NCBI RefSeq assembly: GCF_003856975.1 | Contig: NZ_CP033107.1 | Location: forward strand, 682,001-746,000 | Source: Plantibacter sp. PA-3-X8 | Lineage (GTDB): Bacteria; Actinomycetota; Actinomycetes; Actinomycetales; Microbacteriaceae | Length of the DNA: 64,000 nt | Reading direction: 5' to 3' | Part shown: one piece after another, positions 53,654-60,722 of the stretch | Layout: each line of letters opens with the position of its first letter | Numbering within the stretch: the stretch's first letter is position 1 | The notes under the pieces: generated by a model | What the model was told of the DNA's origin: nothing | The model's database searches: none | What the model saw: the letters and a program-made list of their open reading frames with translations, nothing else | Position numbers and translations under genes: made by a program

Positions 53654-53768
53654 GTCTCTCCTCGAGGGTGGGGCTGGTCGGACGGTCGGATGGATTCAGC
53701 ACTGCCACCTTGGCGGTGACAGCTGACGATCGGCATGGAGGTGCCGTCGAGTGGTCTGTGGAACGGCG

Positions 53769-54215
53769 TCAGGCAGCATCCGCCTGGCACGCGGGGCATA
53801 CGCCCCAGAACGTGATCTCGGCCGTGTCGATGACGTACCCCGCCGTGTCGTCGGGGTGCATACATGGCGCCGCACCCTGCGTGCAGTCGACGTCGACCAC
53901 GGCGCCGCACGAGCTGCACACCAGGTGATGGTGGTTGTCGTCGACGCGCAGCTCGTACCGGCCGGGATGGCCGTCCGGTTCGATCCTGCGCACGAGACCG
54001 GCTGCGACGAAGGCGTTGAGCACGCTGTACACGGCCTGTGGGGAGGTCTGCGGGGCTCGCGGCTTCAAGGACGCGACCACCTGCTCCACATCGGCGTGCG
54101 GTGTCCGGGCGAGGATCTCGAGGACGGCGAGGCGTCCCGTGGTCACCCGCAGCCCGGCTGCGCGGATCCTCGTGTTGAAATCGTTCGTCGCCGACTCCAC
54201 CTCCGATCCGTTCAT
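53769..54215 (-). CDS. furA: Fur family regulator (peroxide-sensing FurA/CatR/PerR type)
   Basis: A 148-residue Fur-family protein. The winged helix covers about 15-85 (GLRVTTGRLAVLEIL, QTSPQAVYSVLNAFVAAGL). The metal sites show DDNHHHLVCSSCGAVVDVDC and the second CPAC pair near the end. It sits directly upstream of the catalase gene and probably represses both until peroxide inactivates it. ATG at 54215 lies 6 nt after TACGGT, with a clean -35, so the message is very likely leaderless. Confidence 0.92.
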   Translation of the reverse strand: MNGSEVESATNDFNTRIRAAGLRVTTGRLAVLEILARTPHADVEQVVASLKPRAPQTSPQAVYSVLNAFVAAGLVRRIEPDGHPGRYELRVDDNHHHLVCSSCGAVVDVDCTQGAAPCMHPDDTAGYVIDTAEITFWGVCPACQADAA

Positions 54216-54221
54216 GCAGTC

Positions 54222-54252
54222 ACCGTACCGAGTTGTTTTGAATTAGTCAAAA
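54222..54252 (-). promoter_or_regulatory. furA-katA promoter with overlapping inverted repeat
   Basis: On the minus strand TTGACT (54245-54250), a 17-base spacer and TACGGT (54222-54227) end exactly 6 nt before the furA ATG. An inverted repeat TTTTGA-ATTAG-TCAAAA (54236-54252) covers the -35 box, where an autoregulating Fur-type repressor would bind. This is the best promoter in the window. Confidence 0.65.
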
Positions 54253-54304
54253 TAAGGACTTCCCCTTCGCGTTGTCCCGCAGCCCCACAACTCTAATATC
54301 AGAT

Positions 54305-54484
54305 ATGAGTGATGGGCCGACGGGTGATGCCGTATGTGGAGAACTCCCGGTCACGGCGGGGGAGCGTCGGTCTACAGCTCGACGGTCAACAGGGGCCGCA
54401 GCGAACGTCGGGTCTCCTCGGCCATGTCGACCGAGTCGCGATCGAGCAACCACTGCAACTGGAGACCGTCCATCATCGCGATGA
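54305..54484 (+). CDS. Possible leaderless small ORF, or antisense RNA start, across the tetR 3' end
   Basis: A good promoter reads rightward here: TTGTCC (54272-54277), a 16-base spacer and TAATAT (54294-54299), with an ATG 5 nt later. The 59-codon frame that follows is Arg/Thr/Gly-rich and low in complexity, and about two-thirds of it is antisense to the end of the TetR gene. The transcript may matter as an antisense RNA more than the peptide does. The coding call is weak. Confidence 0.2.
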   Translation: MSDGPTGDAVCGELPVTAGERRSTARRSTGAAANVGSPRPCRPSRDRATTATGDRPSSR

Positions 54485-54983
54485 GCATGCGCGCCGCGCT
54501 CGCGGGCTCGACGCCGGCCACCAGCTGGCCCTCGCGCGCCATCACCTCGAAGGAGACGGTCATCCCGTCGATCAACCAGCTGTACCGCCGGACGAAGTGC
54601 TCGTGCGCCGGGTGGTCCGGTGAGGTCGCCTCGGCGGACAGGACGCAGTGGAGCTCGACGAGACCGGGGACGCGCATGTTGTGCTCGACGAGGCGGAGGA
54701 GCCCGCGGATGCCTCCGATGCCGCTCCCGATCTCGATGCCGGACTCCTCGCGATCCCGGTCGTCGCGGAAGTCGAGGATCGCGGCGAGTAGATCGTTCTT
54801 GGTCGAGAAATGGTGGAGGAGGCCGGCCTGGCTCATGCCCACGCGCTCCGCGACCTCACGGAGCGATCCACTGCGGAACCCCTGCTCGGCGAAGACGTCC
54901 ATCCCCGCCTCGAGGATCTCCCGGCGTCTCGCCGCCGTCTTGGCGTAACTGCCGCGGGAGCGGCCCGTCTGCGTCACCGTCAT
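54372..54983 (-). CDS. TetR family regulator (BetI-like C-terminal domain)
   Basis: A 203-residue regulator with an N-terminal helix-turn-helix (SLREVAERVGMSQAGLLHHF, about 40-62) and a ligand-binding domain with the segment HCVLSAEATSPDHPAHEHF seen in the TetR_C_6/BetI-like group. ATG at 54983 has TACGAT exactly 6 nt upstream. Its neighbours are divergent or convergent, so it has no obvious operon partner; the acyltransferase gene 120 bases away on the other strand is a possible target. Confidence 0.87.
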   Translation of the reverse strand: MTVTQTGRSRGSYAKTAARRREILEAGMDVFAEQGFRSGSLREVAERVGMSQAGLLHHFSTKNDLLAAILDFRDDRDREESGIEIGSGIGGIRGLLRLVEHNMRVPGLVELHCVLSAEATSPDHPAHEHFVRRYSWLIDGMTVSFEVMAREGQLVAGVEPASAARMLIAMMDGLQLQWLLDRDSVDMAEETRRSLRPLLTVEL

Positions 54984-55038
54984 CCTGCGATCGTATCGGG
55001 CGTGCGGTCCGCCCGCGAAGGGTTCCCGAGGCGCCCCT

Positions 55039-55082
55039 AGCCCGGTACTTCCCCAGGTGTCCAGCCCGGTACTTCCCCAGGT
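55039..55082. repeat. 20-bp direct repeat before the acyltransferase gene
   Basis: AGCCCGGTACTTCCCCAGGT occurs at 55039-55058 and again, unchanged, at 55063-55082 (period 24). The second copy ends 8 bases before the -10-like TACGGT of the acyltransferase gene. Two bound regulator dimers, perhaps the divergent TetR, would fit. Confidence 0.75.
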
Positions 55083-55102
55083 CCCTGTCGTACGGTGTCG
55101 CC

Positions 55103-55876
55103 ATGAGACGCCGCATCGAGCCCGTGTACGACACCGCCGTCGGTGTCGGTCGCTCCCTCTTCGGCTTCTGGCGCCTGCGCCGTCACGCCACCGGCATCGA
55201 GCACCTCCCCGACGAGGGGGGCGCGGTGGTCGCGATGACCCACTTCGGGTACCTCGAGTTCGCACTCGTCGAGTGGGCGACCGTGCTCCACAACCGCCGC
55301 CGTATCCGCTTCATGGCCAAGCAGGGTGCCTTCGACCAGCCCATCGTGGGCCGTCTCCTCCGGAGCATGCGGCACATCGCCGTCGACATGCGTGCCGGTG
55401 CGGCCGCCTATGCCGACGCCGTCGCAGCGCTCCGCAGCGGCGAGCTGGTCGGGGTCTTCCCCGAGGCCGGTGTCAGCGCCTCGTTCACCGTCCGCGAGCT
55501 CAAGTCGGGCGCGGTGCGCCTCGCGCAGGAGGCCGGCGTGCCGATCATCCCCGTCGCGGTCTGGGGCGGTCATCGCCTCATGACGAAGAACCACCGGGTC
55601 GGCTTCCGCGAGCGGTTCGGGGTCCCCGTGCACTTCTCGTTCGGCGAGCCGATCATCGTCGCGCCCGGTGATGACGTCGGCACGAGTACCGAGCAGCTCC
55701 GCGACCGTCTGCAGGGCATGGTCGACGAGCTGCAACGCGACTATCCCGTCGATGGGACCGGGGCGTGGTGGCAACCTCGCGCCCTGGGCGGAACGGCTCC
55801 CACGCCTGCCGAGGCTGCAGCCGCCGACCTCGAACGCGAGCGCCGACGTGAGGCGCGTCGGCAGACGGCGAGCTGA
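55103..55876 (+). CDS. 1-acyl-sn-glycerol-3-phosphate acyltransferase-like protein (PlsC family)
   Basis: A 257-residue acyltransferase. The catalytic box is THFGYLE, an H-x4-E variant of the usual H-x4-D. GVFPEAGVSAS matches the glycerol-phosphate box FPEGTRS, and GVPIIPVAVWGGHRL is the later conserved block. It should acylate lysophosphatidic acid or a related lipid at the membrane. ATG at 55103 lies 6 nt after TACGGT and has no ribosome site. The C-terminal 30 residues are charged and disordered. Confidence 0.88.
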   Translation: MRRRIEPVYDTAVGVGRSLFGFWRLRRHATGIEHLPDEGGAVVAMTHFGYLEFALVEWATVLHNRRRIRFMAKQGAFDQPIVGRLLRSMRHIAVDMRAGAAAYADAVAALRSGELVGVFPEAGVSASFTVRELKSGAVRLAQEAGVPIIPVAVWGGHRLMTKNHRVGFRERFGVPVHFSFGEPIIVAPGDDVGTSTEQLRDRLQGMVDELQRDYPVDGTGAWWQPRALGGTAPTPAEAAAADLERERRREARRQTAS

Positions 55877-55907
55877 GCGCACGTCCGCCGCGGTCTATCC
55901 TGTGGAG

Positions 55908-55991
55908 GTGCCACCTCTGACCTCGTCGACCCACCCCGCAGGGCATCGTCGCTCTGCCAGCCCGCGCTCCGAGCGGAGCGTGGCACCGTGA
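55908..55991 (+). CDS. Possible 27-codon leader ORF coupled to the next gene
   Basis: TATCCT stands exactly 6 nt before a GTG that opens a 27-codon frame (VPPLTSSTHPAGHRR...). Its stop overlaps the GTG start of the DUF3320-like gene by 4 bp (GTGA). It is not a known leader and contains no run of one amino acid. It could set up translation of the downstream gene, which has no clear ribosome site. Confidence 0.35.
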   Translation: MPPLTSSTHPAGHRRSASPRSERSVAP

Positions 55992-56908
55992 GTCGCGGGT
56001 GGAACGGCTTCGTCGCGAAGTCGACATGGCTCCCGAAGGCCTGGCGCGAACGCGCTGAACGTGCGCTCTCGGAGGACCCCTCGACGCCGGCCACGCCGGA
56101 CACGAACGACGCCGAGTCCGCAGCGGACCACTCGCCACGGCGCACGCCGGATCCCACATCCCGGGCGACGCCGACACCCCCTACTCAGCAGCCCGACGAC
56201 TCGGCGCCGCTGGACGACCGCGACGCGCACGCACCCCGGACGCCCGTCGCCGGCCCGGACGTCGGCGAGGTAGCACCAGCCCATGACCGGTCCACGACCG
56301 GCCTGGTCGACCCGGTCGCCCTCCCCGTCACCGCGTCGGCCCCGGTCGTCCCCCTGAGCGTCGCCATCACCGATTTCGAGCTCGCCGACGACTCCGTCAT
56401 CGGCCCCGCGTCCGTCCTCGACAACCTCGAGCTCACGAAGGCCGCCGTGACCCGCGTCGCATCGACGATCCTCACGACCGAGGGCCCGATCGCCGTCCCG
56501 CGACTCGTGACCATCGTCGCCCGGCGCTTCGGCGTCGACCGACCGTCCGAGGAGTCCCGCACCGAGCTGTCAGCGCTGGTGACGGAGGCGTTCGTCGTCC
56601 AGAACGGCTTCGCCTGGCCCACCGGACTCGACGTCGTCACGTGGCGAGGCGTCCGCCGGGTCGTGCATCGCGATCACCGCGCGGTCACCGACATCAGTCC
56701 CGCGGAGATCTGCAACGCCATGGAGCTCGTGATCACCGCGAGCCCCGAGCACGAGGTCGACCGCGAGCAGCTGCCGATGCAGGCGGCGTCCGTGCTCGGC
56801 TACGGTCGCCTCGGCGAGACCGCTCGACGTTGGCTCGACCTCACGCTCGCCCAGGCGGTGCTCCACGGTCGTCTCGTCGAGGACGGCGAACGCATCCGCC
56901 TGCCCTGA
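55988..56908 (+). CDS. DUF3320-like free-standing protein with disordered N-terminus
   Basis: A 306-residue protein. Residues 1-115 are Pro/Asp/Thr-rich and look disordered. The C-terminal 165 residues (starting about 150: VASTILTTEGPIAVPRLVTI, VARRFGVDR, later WRGVRRVVHRDHRAVTDISP) resemble DUF3320, normally the last domain of large DUF4011-type helicases. Here no helicase is attached. The GTG start overlaps the stop of a possible leader ORF. A winged-helix role in binding nucleic acid is a guess. Confidence 0.55.
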   Translation: MSRGWNGFVAKSTWLPKAWRERAERALSEDPSTPATPDTNDAESAADHSPRRTPDPTSRATPTPPTQQPDDSAPLDDRDAHAPRTPVAGPDVGEVAPAHDRSTTGLVDPVALPVTASAPVVPLSVAITDFELADDSVIGPASVLDNLELTKAAVTRVASTILTTEGPIAVPRLVTIVARRFGVDRPSEESRTELSALVTEAFVVQNGFAWPTGLDVVTWRGVRRVVHRDHRAVTDISPAEICNAMELVITASPEHEVDREQLPMQAASVLGYGRLGETARRWLDLTLAQAVLHGRLVEDGERIRLP

Positions 56909-56918
56909 CGCCGATCGT

Positions 56919-58001
56919 TCAGCGGACGGGCGGACCCTGCTGGCCGAACGGCAGACTCGTGTCGGTGACGCCGTCGATGAAGGCGTCCATGCGCTGGAGG
57001 TTGAACCGGCCCTGGTCGTTGAGCAGGAACTGGTACTCGTGCTCGAGCCCCGGTCGGAAGTCCGGGTTGAAGATCATCGATTGCACGTCGACACCGAGGC
57101 CCTGGAGCTTCGCCTTGAACTCGACCGACTGCGGGTAGAGCGGATCCCAGTTGCCGACCGTGATGTACGTCGGTGGATACTTCGCCGTCAGATAGTCGAC
57201 GACGGACGCGGACGCCACCTCCGGTCGGGTCTTGTAGTCGCGCGCTCCGAAGTACGACCAGAGCACCGTGTCGAGGAACCACCCGAAGCTGCCCTCGGCG
57301 TTGACCAGGCTGAGGTCGTAGGCCCCGCAGGCGAGGACCACCCCGGCGAGCTGCTCCGGTTCGATCGGCGATTCGACCTTGATGGAGCTGGCGTACTCGG
57401 AACTCGTGACCACGTTCGCGACCTGGGCGGCGATCTGGGCACCGGCGGAGTCACCGGCGAGGATGAGCTTGGACGAATCCACGTTGAGCGCGCGAGCGTT
57501 GGCGTCGAGGTAGCCGAGCGAGTCGGCGACTTGCTCGATGGGCAACGGGTACTGGCCCTCTGGCGCGATCGTGTACTCGACCGCGATCGCCGTGTACCCC
57601 TCGCCGGCCAGCACGCGCATGTAGTTGGAGATGAGTTCCTTGCTGCCGGAGATCCACGCTCCACCGTGCACCCACACGATCGTCGGGAGGGCGGCACCGC
57701 TGCCGCGCACCCCGTCGGGCGTGTAGACGTCGAGCAGCGCGTCCGCGTCGCCGGAGCGGTACGGGATGTCCTGTCGGACGTCGACACCGTCTGGGACGTA
57801 CTTCACGAGGTCGGATTGCACGACCTTCGCCCGCTCGTCGAAGGCCATGCGGATGACCATCGAGCCCGGCCACGGGGTCAGCTGCAACCAGACGAAGATC
57901 ACCAGCGCGATGGCGAGGATCACGCCGATGATCCAGAACATCGTGTTGCGGACGACACGCAGGAAGCGCGCGAAGCCCGAGCGAGGGGGTGCTGTCCTCA
58001 A
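56919..58001 (-). CDS. Membrane-anchored alpha/beta hydrolase (HSL/carboxylesterase type)
   Basis: A 360-residue esterase-like protein. One membrane helix near 20-45 (FWIIGVILAIALVIFVWLQL) anchors it. The oxyanion motif is HGGAW, the nucleophile is in GDSAGAQ, and the Asp and His lie in NWDPLYP and GLEHEYQF. Start is a TTG at 58001 with a full AGGAGG 8 nt upstream; longer frames lack this. It likely hydrolyses short-chain esters or lipids outside the membrane. It converges on the DUF3320-like gene and is divergent from the CsbD gene. Confidence 0.87.
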   Translation of the reverse strand: MRTAPPRSGFARFLRVVRNTMFWIIGVILAIALVIFVWLQLTPWPGSMVIRMAFDERAKVVQSDLVKYVPDGVDVRQDIPYRSGDADALLDVYTPDGVRGSGAALPTIVWVHGGAWISGSKELISNYMRVLAGEGYTAIAVEYTIAPEGQYPLPIEQVADSLGYLDANARALNVDSSKLILAGDSAGAQIAAQVANVVTSSEYASSIKVESPIEPEQLAGVVLACGAYDLSLVNAEGSFGWFLDTVLWSYFGARDYKTRPEVASASVVDYLTAKYPPTYITVGNWDPLYPQSVEFKAKLQGLGVDVQSMIFNPDFRPGLEHEYQFLLNDQGRFNLQRMDAFIDGVTDTSLPFGQQGPPVR

Positions 58002-58195
58002 GCGATTCACCTCCTGGCGGGTCTGGACGGCGGCGCTGCCTGGCGGAACACGAACCTCCAGTCTCGCATTCGATCGCACTCCGCCGGCGCCCGGGAAGTT
58101 TTTCGACGGATTCCGTGACGAATGCCCGCCGAGCTGCGTCTTACCCGATGACCGGACATCATCACCGGTTTCCAACGCAGACGAAGGAGAACGCC

Positions 58196-58369
58196 ATGAG
58201 TGCATCGGACAAGATCCAGAACGCCGCTGAGGACCTCGCGGGCAAGGCGAAGGAAGCTCTGGGCAAGGTCACCGGCGACGACAGCAAGGTCGCAGAGGGC
58301 AAGGCCGACCAGACGAAGGCCGACGCCAAGAAGGCCGGCGAGAATGTCAAGGACGCGTTCAAGCACTAG
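58196..58369 (+). CDS. CsbD family stress protein
   Basis: A 57-residue hydrophilic protein of the CsbD/YjbJ family: SDKIQNAAEDLAGKAKEALG is the family core, followed by Lys/Ala/Asp-rich helix. Members rise during general stress and their molecular role is unclear. ATG at 58196 has GAAGGAG 6 nt upstream. A terminator follows, so it can be expressed on its own; the next gene is another stress-type membrane protein. Confidence 0.9.
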   Translation: MSASDKIQNAAEDLAGKAKEALGKVTGDDSKVAEGKADQTKADAKKAGENVKDAFKH

Positions 58370-58388
58370 TCCTCGCGATACAGTGGCT

Positions 58389-58410
58389 GCCCCCGCCCAC
58401 CGGCGGGGGC
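58389..58410. terminator. Hairpin after the CsbD gene
   Basis: GCCCCCGCC (58389-58397) pairs with GGCGGGGGC (58402-58410) over a 4-base loop. Confidence 0.7.
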
Positions 58411-58465
58411 GGTAACACGGTCGACCGGCACCCCGTTCGATCCAGTAATCACATTTGGAGACATC

Positions 58466-58729
58466 ATGAGTTTTCTCGGCTTCCTGCTGCTCGGCCTCAT
58501 CGCCGGCGCCCTCGCCAAGGCAATCCTTCCGGGCCGTCAGGGCGGCGGCTGGTTGATCACGCTGCTGCTCGGCGTCGTCGGAGCACTGCTCGGCGGCTGG
58601 CTCGGCGGCATCCTCTTCGGCGCGAACCTGCAGGAGTTCTTCTCGCTGCAGACGTGGCTCCTCGCCATCGGCGGATCGATCGTCGTGCTGCTCATCTACG
58701 GCGCACTGACCCGCAACAAGAAGGCGTAA
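58466..58729 (+). CDS. GlsB/YeaQ/YmgE family small membrane protein
   Basis: An 87-residue protein with three helices: FLGFLLLGLIAGALAKAILP, GGWLITLLLGVVGALLGGWL and LLAIGGSIVVLLIYG. The PGRQGGGW turn is the hallmark of the so-called transglycosylase-associated family, which is often stress induced. TTGGAG before the ATG supports the start. It lies between terminators beside the CsbD gene and an 18-residue peptide gene. Confidence 0.92.
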   Translation: MSFLGFLLLGLIAGALAKAILPGRQGGGWLITLLLGVVGALLGGWLGGILFGANLQEFFSLQTWLLAIGGSIVVLLIYGALTRNKKA

Positions 58730-58750
58730 GCGCCTCCACACAGCACTCGG

Positions 58751-58779
58751 ACGCCCGGCCCCTCCAAGGGGCCGGGCGT
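58751..58779. terminator. Strong GC-rich hairpin terminator
   Basis: ACGCCCGGCCCCT (58751-58763) pairs perfectly with AGGGGCCGGGCGT (58767-58779) after the GlsB/YeaQ gene. Confidence 0.85.
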
Positions 58780-58872
58780 TCGTGCGTGCTGGACGACAAC
58801 GCCGACAGCACGGTGTCCGCCGTTCCGGGGACTGTGCGACCTCCTGTGCTCTGCCAGGATGACTGATGTCCG

Positions 58873-58889
58873 ATATCAGCATCTGATAT
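58873..58889. promoter_or_regulatory. Perfect palindrome upstream of the 18-residue peptide gene
   Basis: ATATCAG-CAT-CTGATAT is a perfect 7-bp inverted repeat with a 3-base spacer, 17 bases before the start codon of the tiny gene and only 3-4 bases before its ribosome site. It is AT-rich in a very GC-rich region, so it may be an operator overlapping the promoter or an RNA hairpin near the ribosome site. Confidence 0.55.
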
Positions 58890-58905
58890 GAGAGGAGGGG
58901 GTCTC

Positions 58906-58962
58906 ATGGACTTCTACCGGAAGCTGCTCGAGCTGCTCCGCGCGATCTGCGGCTGGGTCTGA
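58906..58962 (+). CDS. 18-residue amphipathic peptide gene (too short for normal gene finding)
   Basis: ATG at 58906 opens an 18-codon frame reading MDFYRKLLELLRAICGWV. It is preceded by a very strong ribosome site (AGAGGAGGGGG) at about 5 nt and followed within 10 bases by its own terminator. As a helix, Phe3, Leu7, Leu10, Leu11, Ile14, Trp17 and Val18 fall on one face, with Asp, Arg, Lys and Glu opposite; one Cys is at position 15. Size and pattern resemble membrane-active or signal peptides, but I know no homologue. Function is unknown; the unit looks designed for expression. Confidence 0.55.
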   Translation: MDFYRKLLELLRAICGWV

Positions 58963-58971
58963 CCCGCACGG

Positions 58972-59005
58972 ACGAACGCCCGGTCCACCAGGACCGGGCG
59001 TTCGT
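58972..59005. terminator. Terminator of the 18-residue peptide gene
   Basis: ACGAACGCCCGGTCC (58972-58986) and GGACCGGGCGTTCGT (58991-59005) form a perfect 15-bp stem with a 4-base loop. It also serves the convergent DJ-1/PfpI gene. Confidence 0.85.
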
Positions 59006-59025
59006 GCGTCGCGTTGCGACCGGAG

Positions 59026-59577
59026 TCAGGCGTGCTGGCCCTCGTGCTCGCCTTCGCCGATCTCCTCGACGAGCTTCGCATTGAAGGCCGGGAGGTCGTC
59101 GGGCGTCCGGCTCGACACGAGTCCCTGGTCGACGACGACCTCCTCGTCGACCCAGGATGCACCCGCGTTGCGCAGATCCGTCTTGAGGCTCGGGTAGCTC
59201 GTGAGTTCGCGGCCGCGGACGACGTCCGCCTCGATGAGGATCCACGCGCCGTGGCAGATCACCCCGACCGGCTTGCCTTGCTCGAAGAACGCCTTCGCGA
59301 AGGCGACCGAGGTCTCGTCCACGCGGAGGTCGTCCGCATTGACGACGCCGCCTGGCAGCACGAGTGCGTGGTAGTCGTCGGAGGAGGCCTCGGCGACCGC
59401 GACGTCGACGGGCTGGACGTGTCCATTCTTCCCGGTCACGTCCTGGGTGGCGGGCGACACCAGTCGGGCGGTCGCTCCGGCTCCGGTGACCGCCTCCCAG
59501 GGGCTCGTCAGTTCACTGTCCTCGTAGCCGTCCGTGAGCAGGAAGGCCACCTGCTTGCCGTTGAGTGCTGCGCTCAT
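59026..59577 (-). CDS. DJ-1/PfpI family protein (YhbO/general stress type)
   Basis: A 183-residue class I glutamine amidotransferase-like protein. The nucleophile elbow is GVICHGAW with the reactive Cys, an early Glu lies in DGYEDSEL, and VLPGGVVNADDLR is the PfpI-type strand. Members act as glyoxalases, deglycases or stress chaperones. TTGGAG precedes the ATG at 59577. It ends the stress-type group that includes CsbD and GlsB. Confidence 0.92.
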   Translation of the reverse strand: MSAALNGKQVAFLLTDGYEDSELTSPWEAVTGAGATARLVSPATQDVTGKNGHVQPVDVAVAEASSDDYHALVLPGGVVNADDLRVDETSVAFAKAFFEQGKPVGVICHGAWILIEADVVRGRELTSYPSLKTDLRNAGASWVDEEVVVDQGLVSSRTPDDLPAFNAKLVEEIGEGEHEGQHA

Positions 59578-59686
59578 CGTCGCTCCAATCCGTCAGCGTC
59601 GAGGCACCGTCCGGCGCCTCGCCAGCGACGATACGCTCGGCTCCACCTCTCGGACCCGAGCTTCCGCCGAACGCGAACGGGGTTGC

Positions 59687-60634
59687 TCAGGCGTCGCAGG
59701 CGATGCCGTCGCCGTCCCGGTCGAGGTCGTAGACGTCGCTCCCGACGACGTACACCGGGCCGGGCGTGTACGCCGGCCCGTTGCCGCTTCCGCCGGCGCA
59801 GTCGACGTCGCTCGCGACCGGAACGCACTGCCCCTCGTAGTTCGGGTCGCACCCTCCGCCGGCCGGATCGGCGACGGGAGCGGGAGGCGGCGGAGCGGGT
59901 TGCCGCGTCCCGACGGACGTCACCTGCGCGACCGGTTGGACCGACACGAGCTGCGCGACGAGCTCTCGAGTGATCTCGACCCCGGCTCGCGTGGTGACGC
60001 GGTAGGTGTTCGTCTGCTGTCCGGGGACGCCCGTGGTCGTCACGACGACTTGGCCGACGTCGACGTTCGGGTCTTGAACCTCGGTCACAGCGAACGGGAT
60101 CTCCACGACCTCCGTCACCTCGGTGACGACGTCGGTCGGGGTGGGGGACGGCGTGGCACTCGGCTTGGCGACGGACGTCCCCTCCGGAGCCGACAGCAGT
60201 GCCGCGGGCCGGCTCCCGACCGGGTGGATGGCCGCATTGGCGCTCCCGCCCACGACGAACACGCACAGGGCCGCTCCGATCACCGCGGCCGCGATCCCGC
60301 GGTTGCGGATCCCGAGGGAGGAGACGCGACCACGGACGAGCGCGACCACGCCGATCACCACGGCCACCAGGGCGACGAGTGCGACCATCGCCCAGAACGC
60401 GCCACCGACGGCGCTGACGAGCAACAGCGCTCCGACGAGGCTGAGCAGGACGATGTGGAGCGGACCGAGGCGGCGCGTACGCGTGGCCCCGGCAGCTGCA
60501 GCTGCAGCAGGGACGGTGGCCGGGGGAGCGGGCACGGCCGTCGGCACGCGTTGCCCACCCCAGCCGACTCCGGTCCACCATCGTTGCTGGCCGGGCTGCT
60601 CAGGATCGGGATACCAGCCCGCGGGAGACGTCAT
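59687..60634 (-). CDS. DUF2510 - membrane helices - G5 - Excalibur protein
   Basis: A 315-residue envelope protein with four parts: an N-terminal DUF2510 (AGWYPDPEQPGQQRWWTG), two or three membrane helices at about 58-130 (IVLLSLVGALLLVSAVGG and following), a G5 domain at about 175-235 (VPGQQTNTYRVTTRAGVEIT) and a C-terminal Excalibur calcium-binding motif (DLDRDGDGIACDA). G5 domains bind cell-wall sugars. A role at the cell wall is likely. ATG at 60634 begins the DUF2510 domain; an in-frame ATG at 60667 is an alternative. Confidence 0.85.
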   Translation of the reverse strand: MTSPAGWYPDPEQPGQQRWWTGVGWGGQRVPTAVPAPPATVPAAAAAAGATRTRRLGPLHIVLLSLVGALLLVSAVGGAFWAMVALVALVAVVIGVVALVRGRVSSLGIRNRGIAAAVIGAALCVFVVGGSANAAIHPVGSRPAALLSAPEGTSVAKPSATPSPTPTDVVTEVTEVVEIPFAVTEVQDPNVDVGQVVVTTTGVPGQQTNTYRVTTRAGVEITRELVAQLVSVQPVAQVTSVGTRQPAPPPPAPVADPAGGGCDPNYEGQCVPVASDVDCAGGSGNGPAYTPGPVYVVGSDVYDLDRDGDGIACDA

Positions 60635-60722
60635 GCCCTGATGCTGGGGCCTGGAGCACGACGACACAAGGTCCCCGAGTGGGGCTGGAGGGGATTCCTC
60701 CCGTGCCGTGTCGCGGCGCGTG

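Noticed and set aside
58751..59005. Two hairpins with a similar GGGCGTTCGTGCGT end, considered as a CRISPR-like or mobile repeat
   Set aside because: They differ in their stems, each directly follows a gene, and no regular spacing or further copies are present; they are terminators.
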